The translations under genes and the position numbers were made by a program. Positions 23,598 to 31,276 of a stretch of 64,000 bases of DNA are shown here, one piece after another (position 1 is the first letter of the stretch; the number at the start of each line of letters is the position of its first letter). Source of the DNA: Bacillus pseudomycoides (GTDB lineage: Bacteria; Bacillota; Bacilli; Bacillales; Bacillaceae_G); contig NZ_CP064266.1 in NCBI RefSeq assembly GCF_022811845.1, positions 2,728,001 to 2,792,000 of the forward strand. The letters are read 5' to 3'. The notes beneath the pieces were generated by a model, which saw only the letters and a program-made list of their open reading frames with translations, did no database searches and was not told the DNA's origin.

Positions 23598-24134
23598 GTG
23601 TTTAAAAATGTGATTGGTTTTATTATGGGAGGCCTTGTTTTATTTGGCGTTATACTCGGCGGCGTTATGTTGTTTCATAAAGCAGATAAACAAGAAACGA
23701 ATGTTGAAAAAACTGAGACAATGAAAGAGGTAGATAAATCAAAAGATATTGGAATGAAGATAAGAGAAATGCATAGTGATTTAAATACGATTACAGGTTG
23801 GGAGAGGTATGAGAATCTTGAGAAGACCGATGCTCCAGCTTGGCAAGAGAACGAATGGGGATTCAAGTTAATTGATACCACTTTAAAAGAAGCTGCTTCG
23901 TTGACTAAAGGCAATTTAAAGGAAGATTTAGATCAAGCTAGAAAATTACTTCATATTTCAACTCAAAATCATGATACAACAGCTCTAATATATGTTCATC
24001 GTATTTTACATGATCTTGATATCGGACAAAACAGATTGAAAGAAAAAGATGTGTTTAATAGTGCAAAAGCGGGTGCTGGTAATGCGAGTGAAATACCTAC
24101 TTATGATGATTATATTAAGCAACATAGTAAATAA
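23598..24134 (+). CDS. membrane-anchored hypothetical protein
   Basis: 178 residues, GTG start after AAAGGAG. One N-terminal transmembrane helix (about 5-26), then a charged, helical extracytoplasmic part with GWERYENLEKTD and ARKLLHISTQNHDTTALIYVH. No recognised domain. First core gene after the island. Confidence 0.65.
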   Translation: MFKNVIGFIMGGLVLFGVILGGVMLFHKADKQETNVEKTETMKEVDKSKDIGMKIREMHSDLNTITGWERYENLEKTDAPAWQENEWGFKLIDTTLKEAASLTKGNLKEDLDQARKLLHISTQNHDTTALIYVHRILHDLDIGQNRLKEKDVFNSAKAGAGNASEIPTYDDYIKQHSK

Positions 24135-24255
24135 ATAGTTACTTTATCGTTGTTTTGGTAGGATATTCTTTTTACAATTGCATGTAAATAGTATATAACA
24201 GAAATAGAGAATAGATTTATAAATATTCATAGGTTAATTAAAGGAGCATATACGA

Positions 24256-24483
24256 ATGGTAAGAAAATCTTTCAAGATACGTATATCTAGAAATAGAACG
24301 ATCTCAATAAATGGTGCGATTCTTGATGTTGATGTTTCTCATGATGAGTTTTTAGATGAGTTTATTGAATGGGTAGATTCAAAGGGTTGGTCCTTCATGG
24401 GAATGACCGATGAGATTACAGAAGAGGAAGCAGGGAATAATTTAATAGATTTATTGGCTGATGAGAAGGATAAGAAAGAATGA
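24256..24483 (+). CDS. hypothetical protein, 75 residues
   Basis: ATG after AAGGAGC. Basic N-terminus (KSFKIRISRNRTISING) and acidic C-terminus. No family recognised. The beta-hairpin-like start could be a nucleic-acid-binding fold; this is only an impression. Confidence 0.6.
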   Translation: MVRKSFKIRISRNRTISINGAILDVDVSHDEFLDEFIEWVDSKGWSFMGMTDEITEEEAGNNLIDLLADEKDKKE

Positions 24484-24637
24484 GTCCTTCTTATTTTTAT
24501 GCGTATGATGATGTCTTTCCTTGTAAAATTATGATATAGTGAAAAATGGCAATCAATTTTCCATTTAAATACCAATTTAATGTCGGATTGGTAGAATTAG
24601 TATATAAGGCAAAAGAAAATAGAAAAGGGAGAGTCAT

Positions 24638-25912
24638 ATGGTAAATTGCAAGAAAATTTCGGTTTTTATTATGGTTATTTGTTTATTCTTTTTAACGCCT
24701 ATGACATTGTACGCTGAAACTGGTATTGCGCCAGCACCAGCACCAGCACCTGGTCAAGGTCCAAATGTATTTGGTCAGTTTGCAGTTTCAATTGATGCAA
24801 AAACAGGGGATGTTTTATATGACAAAAATGCACATCAACATGCATTCCCGGCAAGTATGACGAAAGTATTAACAGCTATTTTATTGATGGAACATGTGAA
24901 GCCGGAGGAACAGTTTACGTTTTCACAACCTGCATTAGATCAGGAAAAGAGTAATTATCAACTTGAATTTCAAGTAGGTGAAACAATCAATCGTAATACA
25001 GCACTAACAATTTTAATGGTATTAAGTGCAAATGATGTTGCGTATGCAATTGGTGAACGTATTGGGGGAAGTATAGAGAACTTTGCGAATATGATGAATG
25101 AGAAAGCAAAGCAGTTAGGAGCAAAGGATAGTCATTTTGTAACGCCGAATGGTTTACATGATCCGAATCATTATACGACGGCATATGATATGGCAATGAT
25201 CACGAGAGGGGTTCAACAATACCCTGAGATTTTACAAGCTATGAATACGAAACGAACAACGGTTACAACATCTAGACAAACGGTTTCTATTTTTAATAAG
25301 GCTAATTATTTCGAAAATCCATATAGTATTGGTGGAAAAACAGGTTTTACAAATGAAGCACGCAATACACTTGTATTATTAAATGAGAAAGATGGTAATC
25401 GTATTGTCAATGTTGTGATGGCGTCACAAAGACCAGAGATTTACGAAGATATGCGTCAAATTGCAGATCATTCGTTCTCACAATTTGCTAAGCAAATGGT
25501 TTTAGATAAAAATAATTGGCATCAGAAAGCAACATATTTAGATAAAAATATAGATTGTGAACTTGAAAAAAGTGCAGAATTGATGTTGAAGAAAGATGAA
25601 GGTAAGAATGTAAAAACAATTTTTAGAACAGCTCCAGTTGATAAAGAAAAACTATATCAAAAGGGGATTCATCGCGGGGATGTAATTGGAATAGTAGACG
25701 TGACGAAAAACAATCAAAAGATTGAAAGTATTAATGTTCTTTCTAAGGAAGATGTTACATTTGCAATGCCGAAAAAAAATATAAAGCCGGCTGAGCCTAC
25801 GTATCCTTTTGGGTTGATGGTAAGTATTGGAGCTGGAATTATTGCTTTAATAATAATCGGTTTATATGTGGTAAGACGAGCTAAAAAGAATGCGGTTTCA
25901 GAAGTGGAATAG
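24638..25912 (+). CDS. D-alanyl-D-alanine carboxypeptidase, PBP5 type
   Basis: 424 residues: signal peptide (cleavage near 26), peptidase S11 domain with S73-x-x-K76 (PASMTK), S130-A-N132 (SANDVA) and K234-T-G (GGKTGFT), then a PBP5 C-terminal beta domain and a C-terminal transmembrane helix (about 388-412) with a basic tail. It trims the terminal D-Ala of peptidoglycan pentapeptides outside the membrane. DacA/DacF family; exact paralogue not assigned. Own terminator follows. Confidence 0.93.
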   Translation: MVNCKKISVFIMVICLFFLTPMTLYAETGIAPAPAPAPGQGPNVFGQFAVSIDAKTGDVLYDKNAHQHAFPASMTKVLTAILLMEHVKPEEQFTFSQPALDQEKSNYQLEFQVGETINRNTALTILMVLSANDVAYAIGERIGGSIENFANMMNEKAKQLGAKDSHFVTPNGLHDPNHYTTAYDMAMITRGVQQYPEILQAMNTKRTTVTTSRQTVSIFNKANYFENPYSIGGKTGFTNEARNTLVLLNEKDGNRIVNVVMASQRPEIYEDMRQIADHSFSQFAKQMVLDKNNWHQKATYLDKNIDCELEKSAELMLKKDEGKNVKTIFRTAPVDKEKLYQKGIHRGDVIGIVDVTKNNQKIESINVLSKEDVTFAMPKKNIKPAEPTYPFGLMVSIGAGIIALIIIGLYVVRRAKKNAVSEVE

Positions 25913-25939
25913 GCAATGATCAATTGCCTATTTTTTATT
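25911..25939 (+). terminator. terminator of the carboxypeptidase gene
   Basis: AGGCAATGATCAATTGCCT hairpin followed by ATTTTTT. Confidence 0.8.
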
Positions 25940-25974
25940 GCGTTTTTCATTCGTTCATTATAGTATTGACTTGA

Positions 25975-25990
25975 GTTCTTTTTTAAGAAC
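25975..25990. promoter_or_regulatory. candidate SinR operator before sipW
   Basis: GTTCTT-TTTT-AAGAAC: two inverted halves of the SinR box GTTCTYT about 55 bp upstream of sipW. SinR represses the matrix genes in this group. Confidence 0.6.
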
Positions 25991-26044
25991 AACTTAGGAT
26001 ATCCTAGTTTTTACGTGCATATACATAATAAAGAGGAGGAGATA

Positions 26045-26623
26045 ATGATGAAACTAGTTTGGAAGATTATGAGTAACGTCATCTCATTTGTTTTATTTGC
26101 GTTAATGGTTTTTTTAGCGTTTATTGTCATCTCATCAAAAGCAAGCGGCGGGGATCCGACTGTAATGGGATATCAATTTAAAACAGTACTATCTGGATCG
26201 ATGGAACCAACATTTTTAACAGGGTCAATTATTGCAATCGAACCAACGAAAGATGGATCTAAATATAAAAAAGACGATGTAATTACTTTTAAAGAAAGCG
26301 ATAAAAAAATTGTAACTCACCGTATTATTGATGTGAAAAACGTAAATGGGAAAGTAATGTATGAAACGAAAGGTGACAATAATAATGGGCCGGATTTAAA
26401 ACCAGTCTTAGCAGAAAATGTTATTGGGAAATATGGAAATATTACAGTTCCATATGTGGGATATTTATTGAATTATGCGAATTCAAAAGCAGGAGCAGCC
26501 TTACTTTTAATTATTCCAGGCATATGTTTACTTGGGTACTCTGCAATTTCTATTTTTAGTGCAATCCGTAGCATTGATAGTGAAAAGAAAAAGAAATCTG
26601 CAGATGTAGGACAATCTGTATAA
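26045..26623 (+). CDS. sipW: signal peptidase I SipW
   Basis: 192 residues, ER-type signal peptidase with catalytic Ser52 in SGSMEP and His92 in THRI (His in place of the usual bacterial Lys). N-terminal membrane helix (10-31) and a C-terminal helix (about 155-178). It processes TasA/CalY-type matrix proteins, which are encoded just downstream. ATG 26045 behind AGGAGGAG. First gene of the matrix cluster. Confidence 0.95.
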   Translation: MMKLVWKIMSNVISFVLFALMVFLAFIVISSKASGGDPTVMGYQFKTVLSGSMEPTFLTGSIIAIEPTKDGSKYKKDDVITFKESDKKIVTHRIIDVKNVNGKVMYETKGDNNNGPDLKPVLAENVIGKYGNITVPYVGYLLNYANSKAGAALLLIIPGICLLGYSAISIFSAIRSIDSEKKKKSADVGQSV

Positions 26624-26654
26624 TTCCGTTATTTTCTCCATTTTAGAGATTATA

Positions 26655-26874
26655 AATATAAAGATATTATTGGGGAAACCTTCAATACCAGTTAATAATG
26701 ATGCACTTTTGGAGTTATTAAAGGAGAAGGGAATTAAGGCGGGAAACAAGGATACATTTAAAGTGAAATTTGAGTTTGTAGATAATGGGAAAAAATTAAA
26801 ATCGATTCCAAGAAGATACGCTTGAGCTGAAATGGACATTTGATGCACAGCAAACAGTTGGTAGAGAGAAATAA
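26655..26874 (+). pseudogene. remnant of a tasA/calY paralogue
   Basis: Reads DALLELLKEKGIKAGNKDTF and VKFEFVDNG, a frameshift, then NRFQEDTLELKWTFDAQQTV and GREK, stop. The end matches the C-terminus of TasA (KLELKWTFEAEQTEGSEK). One codon is CAA to TAA as well. The N-terminal two thirds are gone. Confidence 0.8.
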
Positions 26875-27111
26875 TTATATAAATAGGCTATCAAATTGAT
26901 AGTCTATTTATATATATTATTTTCGAACTATTACACGGAGATATGTATACGAGAGATTAGATTGATAGAATTAAGTTTTTACCATGAAAAAGGTCATATG
27001 CCACAAAAATGTAAAAAATACTATATTTTTATTTGATTTTCGGATTTTATTCTATATAATGAAATTATGTTCTTTATAGAGAATTGAATACGAGTAATGG
27101 GAGAGGTTGGA

Positions 27112-27900
27112 ATGATGAAATCATCAAAAAAAATAAAAACAATACTCATGTTACCATGTATGTGTTCAATAGCTTTCTATATGGGATCACAAGTAGTTAC
27201 GTATACAGAGGCTGCTTTTGTAAATGAGACAAAAATACATTCTACTGTTTCAACTGCAATTGTATTTCCAAAAACGATTGATACTTTGGTGAAAGAAACG
27301 CAACAGCATGAGAATTTGATTTTAAATGGAACTGAAGGAATGAATAAGGAAACGCAAGCTGATTCTGTAGAAGTACTCGAACAAAAAGCGCAGCAATGGA
27401 GAGAACAGTTTGAAAAAGTGAAAGTGGAACGTGAAGCCTTGCAACACATATATACAGAAATAGAAGATTATTATAAGCAATCAGTAGAAAATGTAAGAGT
27501 AAATAATAGCGATTCAAGTAAGCAAGTGCTTCAATATGTACAAGCGGGTTTTACTAAAGTAGGGAGTATTAAGGATAATGTTGATAAGCAAATATCAGTA
27601 CAAAAAATGGAAGAATTTATTCTAACCCTACAAAAGAGAATAGAAGAGAAAAAAGCGCAACAGGTTAATAACACGTCTGGAAAAGCAGAGCAAGAACAAG
27701 TCGTACCTTCTTCTGAGCAAAAAGAGTCAAACAGCCAGGAAGAAATAAAGCAACCATCAAACCCCAAACAAGAACAAGTCGTACCTTCTTCTGGGCAAAA
27801 AGAGTCAAACAGCCAAGAAGAAATAAAGCAACCATCAAACCCTAAACAAGAACAAGTCGTACCTTCTCCTGAGCAAAAAAAATCAAACAAGAAGAAATAA
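27112..27900 (+). CDS. DUF4047-type exported protein, C-terminus frameshifted
   Basis: 262 residues. Hydrophobic export segment (about 8-27) followed by TEAAFVNETKIHSTVST, which resembles the SipW cleavage region of TasA/CalY; middle helical domain of the DUF4047 kind; C-terminal 26-residue repeats (QEQVVPSSxQKESNSQEEIKQPSNPK). The third repeat has lost 4 bp, so the frame ends early in KKSNKKK; the original continues in another frame to about 28040. The family occurs in the sipW-calY clusters of this group; role unknown. A SinR-box half (GTTCTTT, 27069) lies upstream. Confidence 0.7.
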   Translation: MMKSSKKIKTILMLPCMCSIAFYMGSQVVTYTEAAFVNETKIHSTVSTAIVFPKTIDTLVKETQQHENLILNGTEGMNKETQADSVEVLEQKAQQWREQFEKVKVEREALQHIYTEIEDYYKQSVENVRVNNSDSSKQVLQYVQAGFTKVGSIKDNVDKQISVQKMEEFILTLQKRIEEKKAQQVNNTSGKAEQEQVVPSSEQKESNSQEEIKQPSNPKQEQVVPSSGQKESNSQEEIKQPSNPKQEQVVPSPEQKKSNKKK

Positions 27901-27924
27901 AGCAACCGTCAAACCCTAAACAAG
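27691..27924 (+). repeat. three 78-bp tandem coding repeats
   Basis: Units start at 27691, 27769 and 27847 (each CAAGAACAAGTCGTACCTTC). The third is 4 bp short and is followed by the start of a fourth at 27921. Confidence 0.9.
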
Positions 27925-28040
27925 AACAAGTCAATCAAGCTCAATAAGCGAAAAAGACCAATCCAGTATTACAACAGCCTGAAGAGAATAAAGAAGAAGT
28001 GCAGAAACAAGATTCAAGCGCTGTACATGAAAACCACTGA
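27901..28040 (+). pseudogene. former C-terminus of the DUF4047 protein
   Basis: In the shifted frame: QEEIKQPSNPKQEQVNQAQ, stop, AKKTNPVLQQPEENKEEV, QKQDSSAVHENH, stop. Both the 4-bp deletion and the extra stop would have to be reversed to restore it. Confidence 0.65.
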
Positions 28041-28108
28041 TTTTTGGGTTATACCTTCTGCAAATGTAGAGGTTAACATAAAAAAATGAAGTTCAGGGGG
28101 AATATGGA

Positions 28109-28699
28109 ATGGGAATTAAGAAAAAATTAGGAATGGGTGTTGCATCAGCTGCGTTAGGACTATCTTTAATTGGTGGAGGAACATTTGCATACTTTAGTGA
28201 TAAGGAAGTATCAAATAATACATTTGCAGCAGGTACATTAGATCTTTCTGTAGATCCAACTACGATTATTGATGTTGATAATATTAAGCCAGGGGATAAA
28301 ATGACACGTGACTTTAAGCTTGTCAATAATGGTTCATTAGATATAAAAACTGTGAAATTATTAACTAATTATAATGTAATAGATTCAAAAGGAGATAATT
28401 CAGAAGACTTTGGTAAGCATATCCGTGTGAATTTCTTCTGGAATTGGGATAAATTAAGTGAGCCTATTTTCTCAACGACATTGGCTGATTTAAAGGCTAT
28501 GTCTCCAGATGCAGTGGAAGAAAGTATTTTTGCAGGTTGGTTTGCTGAAAAGGGTGGCTTGAAGCATGGTGATTCCGATTATCTTTGGGTACAATATGAA
28601 TTTGTAGATAATAAGCAAGATCAAAATCAATTCCAAGGTGATAAACTTGAGTTGAAATGGACATTTGAAGCAGAACAAACAGAAGGGTCAGAAAAATAA
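28109..28699 (+). CDS. tasA: TasA, biofilm matrix fibre protein (camelysin family)
   Basis: 196 residues: signal peptide with GMGVASAALGLSLIGGGTFA and SipW-type site before YFSD, then the TasA/camelysin (M73) beta fold. Exported and assembled in the extracellular matrix. The first 45 residues are almost the same as CalY. ATG 28109 after AGGGGG. In B. cereus the order is sipW, tasA, an intermediate gene, calY, sinR, sinI, inhA, which is the order here. Confidence 0.9.
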   Translation: MGIKKKLGMGVASAALGLSLIGGGTFAYFSDKEVSNNTFAAGTLDLSVDPTTIIDVDNIKPGDKMTRDFKLVNNGSLDIKTVKLLTNYNVIDSKGDNSEDFGKHIRVNFFWNWDKLSEPIFSTTLADLKAMSPDAVEESIFAGWFAEKGGLKHGDSDYLWVQYEFVDNKQDQNQFQGDKLELKWTFEAEQTEGSEK

Positions 28700-28710
28700 T
28701 AGGATTGATA

Positions 28711-28741
28711 GAAAAAAGGTAGGTTTTTCCTGCCTTTTTTT
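28711..28741 (+). terminator. terminator after tasA
   Basis: AGGTAGG-TTTTT-CCTGCCT hairpin with T7 tail. Confidence 0.75.
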
Positions 28742-28772
28742 CATACCAATTCTTGTTATATGAGGGATGTAC

Positions 28773-29441
28773 ATGAATAAGAAGTGGTTATTTATCATGA
28801 GTATATGTCTGATTCTAGTAGTTTTCATTGGTATTACAAAAAATATTGACCAAGTGTATGCAGAGGAGCGGCGAGAAATAGATATAAGCCTTGAGCCAAA
28901 AGAAGTACTATTTCATGTTTCAAATATGAAGCCAGGAGACTGGGCAAATCGAAGTATACGTATTAGTAATGAAGGAACAAAGAAATTATCATATAGTATA
29001 AAGAGCGAGGCTTCAGAGGGGTCTGCGAAATTATATGAAGCTCTTACGGTCACTGTAAAAGATAAACAAGGAGTGCTGTACGAGGGAAGTCTAAAAGAAC
29101 TTCAAAGTATGGAAAAGCGTACATTAGCAGTTGATAGAACTGACGAGCTTATCTATACGATACATGTTTCTAAAGAGTTAGGAAATGAGTATCAAGGATT
29201 ACAAACAATAGTAAAATTTATTTTTTATGCAGAGGGACCAACTGGGAATGGTGAGGGTACCGAAAATGAAATGGGAAGCAATCAAATGCAACCTCCTGCA
29301 TCCATAAATTCTAATAGTAACTGGCAGCTACCACGTACAGGTATGCAGCAAAGCAGTATGATTTTAATAGGGTTTGGCTTAGTATGGTGTGGATTATATT
29401 TTTATAAAAAGTATATTCAAATGAAGTATCGGAAGGATTAA
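28773..29441 (+). CDS. LPXTG-anchored protein between tasA and calY
   Basis: 222 residues: signal peptide (to about 29), a TasA-like extracellular part (ISLEPKEVLFHVSNMKPGDW), a linker, then LPRTG, a hydrophobic helix and a basic tail, the sortase signal. ATG 28773 follows GAGGG. Same place as BC1280 of B. cereus ATCC 14579, reported to affect biofilm; the assignment is by position and domain layout. Confidence 0.8.
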   Translation: MNKKWLFIMSICLILVVFIGITKNIDQVYAEERREIDISLEPKEVLFHVSNMKPGDWANRSIRISNEGTKKLSYSIKSEASEGSAKLYEALTVTVKDKQGVLYEGSLKELQSMEKRTLAVDRTDELIYTIHVSKELGNEYQGLQTIVKFIFYAEGPTGNGEGTENEMGSNQMQPPASINSNSNWQLPRTGMQQSSMILIGFGLVWCGLYFYKKYIQMKYRKD

Positions 29442-29511
29442 GTCTTTTTAAGGATGAATAGAGAATAGTTTCAAAATTAATATTATTTTATAGTTGCAAT
29501 TACACCTCTAC

Positions 29512-29548
29512 GTTCTTTATAATGAACATAAGGTAGCTTTTAAAGAAC
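29512..29548. promoter_or_regulatory. candidate SinR operator at the calY promoter
   Basis: GTTCTTT (29512-29518), TATAAT (29517-29522) and AAAGAAC (29542-29548): inverted SinR half-sites around a -10 element 125-160 bp before calY. Confidence 0.55.
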
Positions 29549-29671
29549 AGATAAATTCAAGGGGTATTGTACATACATTGGCCGTAGAAAAATAACAGGC
29601 GTTCTATTGGTTATACCTCTTATCCAATCATTAAGAGATAACAATAAAAAAATAGCTAGGGGGAATTTACA

Positions 29672-30265
29672 GTGAGTTTAAAGAAAAAATTAGGTATGGG
29701 AGTCGCTTCAGCGGCATTGGGATTATCTTTAATCGGTGGAGGAACATTCGCTTACTTTAGTGACAAAGAAGTATCGAACAATACGTTTGCAGCGGGTACA
29801 TTAGATCTTACTTTGGACCCTCAAACAATTGTAGATATTAAGGACCTTAAACCAGGCGATTCTGTTAAGAAAGAATTTTTATTAAAGAACAGCGGCACGT
29901 TAGCAATTAAAGATGTTAAATTAGCAACGAAGTACTCAGTTACAGATGCGAAAGGCGATAACGCTGGGGAAGATTTCGGTAAGCATATTAAAGTGAAATT
30001 TATTTGGAACTGGGATAAACAAAGCGAGCCTGTATATGAAACAACATTAGCAGATTTACAAAATGCTGATCCAGATCTTCTAGCAAAAGACATCTTTGCT
30101 CCAGAGTGGGGTGAAAAGGGTGGCTTAGAAGCTGGAACAGAAGACTACCTATGGGTACAATTTGTATTTGAAGAAAATGGTCAAGATCAAAATAAATTCC
30201 AAGGCGATAAATTAAACTTAGAATGGACATTCAATGCAAACCAAACTGAAGGCGAAGAGAGATAG
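29672..30265 (+). CDS. calY: camelysin CalY
   Basis: 197 residues, GTG start after AGGGGG. Export segment and SipW site as in TasA, then the camelysin core (LDLTLDPQTIVDIKDLKPGD, NWDKQSEPVYETTLADLQ). Described as a surface metalloprotease, fibre and matrix protein in the B. cereus group. Paralogue of the gene at 28109. Strong terminator follows. Confidence 0.93.
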   Translation: MSLKKKLGMGVASAALGLSLIGGGTFAYFSDKEVSNNTFAAGTLDLTLDPQTIVDIKDLKPGDSVKKEFLLKNSGTLAIKDVKLATKYSVTDAKGDNAGEDFGKHIKVKFIWNWDKQSEPVYETTLADLQNADPDLLAKDIFAPEWGEKGGLEAGTEDYLWVQFVFEENGQDQNKFQGDKLNLEWTFNANQTEGEER

Positions 30266-30283
30266 TCAATAAGGGAATAACAG

Positions 30284-30316
30284 AAAAAAAAGCGGGGATT
30301 CCCCGCTTTTTTTTGT
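30284..30316. terminator. bidirectional terminator between calY and sinR
   Basis: AAAAGCGGGGA-TTCCCCGCTTTT with long A and T runs on both sides. Confidence 0.9.
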
Positions 30317-30363
30317 AAATAAAAAAAAGAGTGCCCCCCAGTATGCACTTCTTTTCGGATATA

Positions 30364-30687
30364 TTATTTCTGGTTTCTCTTCCATTTTGTAAACTCTAAA
30401 AATTCACGAAATTGTTCTTTTGATACACCGGAGTTCATGGCTTCTTTGACGAGATGTGTCCATTCCGAATCCAATTGATTTTCGGATGGTGTTTCGTCAT
30501 GAAGGAGCGTATCCACGGGAATTTGCAGAACATTAGCAATTTTTTCGAGAAATTGAATGGAAGGGTTCTTTTGTAAATTACGTTCAATGGAACTAATATA
30601 AGACTTTGCAACACCTGCTTTTTCAGCAAGTTCTGTTAAAGAAATCCCTCTTTGCAACCGAAGGCGTTTTATACGTTCTCCTATCAT
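30364..30687 (-). CDS. sinR: biofilm master repressor SinR
   Basis: 107 residues: N-terminal XRE HTH (1-65; SLTELAEKAGVAKSYISSIERN) and C-terminal SinR/SinI dimerisation helices (about 74-103). Represses matrix genes; held inactive by SinI. ATG after AAAGGTG. Confidence 0.96.
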   Translation of the reverse strand: MIGERIKRLRLQRGISLTELAEKAGVAKSYISSIERNLQKNPSIQFLEKIANVLQIPVDTLLHDETPSENQLDSEWTHLVKEAMNSGVSKEQFREFLEFTKWKRNQK

Positions 30688-30777
30688 CTTTGTGCACCTT
30701 TCTGTAAGTATGTAGTCGGCTTATGATGTCATTATTATAACACAAATTTCGTTAAAAAGAACGACTCTGCTACTCTG

Positions 30778-30909
30778 CTAGTTTCTGGTAGGCTGGTTCA
30801 TACGTTGGAAAAAGTGTTCGATATCTTGAATAGCGATCCCAGCATCTAAAGCTTCAAGCATTAAATCAATCCAATCCTGATCTAGCGTATCTGCCTTTTC
30901 TTTGTACAA
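30778..30909 (-). CDS. sinI: SinR antagonist SinI
   Basis: 43 residues with the SinI helix pair (LDQDWIDLMLEALDAGIAIQDIEHF). Binds SinR and releases matrix genes from repression. TTG 30909 chosen because GGGAGG lies 8 bp upstream; the frame is open to 30966 but those codons include the ribosome site. Confidence 0.9.
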   Translation of the reverse strand: MYKEKADTLDQDWIDLMLEALDAGIAIQDIEHFFQRMNQPTRN

Positions 30910-31276
30910 AGTGTATTCCTCCCTAATATGTAATGAATCGTACAAAATAAACAATCTTTTAAACACATTATAATATTTTGAAAAGTTAATGTGGTAAAAA
31001 TAATGTTAATTTATTGTATATTTTGTAGGTAAAATCAATAAAAAGTTATTGTTTTGTCATTCTATAAAGAAATTGTAATAGTTTTATCTAAAATTATCAA
31101 TATCTTCAGAAATAACTGATATATGAAGAAATATTTTTGTGGAAAATATGTAATTTTTACAAAAATGTTACGAAAGTTACAAAATAGCACAAAATTAAAC
31201 AAAATATTGAAAAATTACTGAATTTTTATTATTATCTAAATATTGGTACATATTTTATTGGGGGAGGAAAAAAGGG
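30910..31276. other. AT-rich region between sinI and inhA
   Basis: Divergent promoter region; no gene. Poly-A/T tracts suit binding by AbrB-type or other transition-state regulators, but no clear box is seen. Confidence 0.5.
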
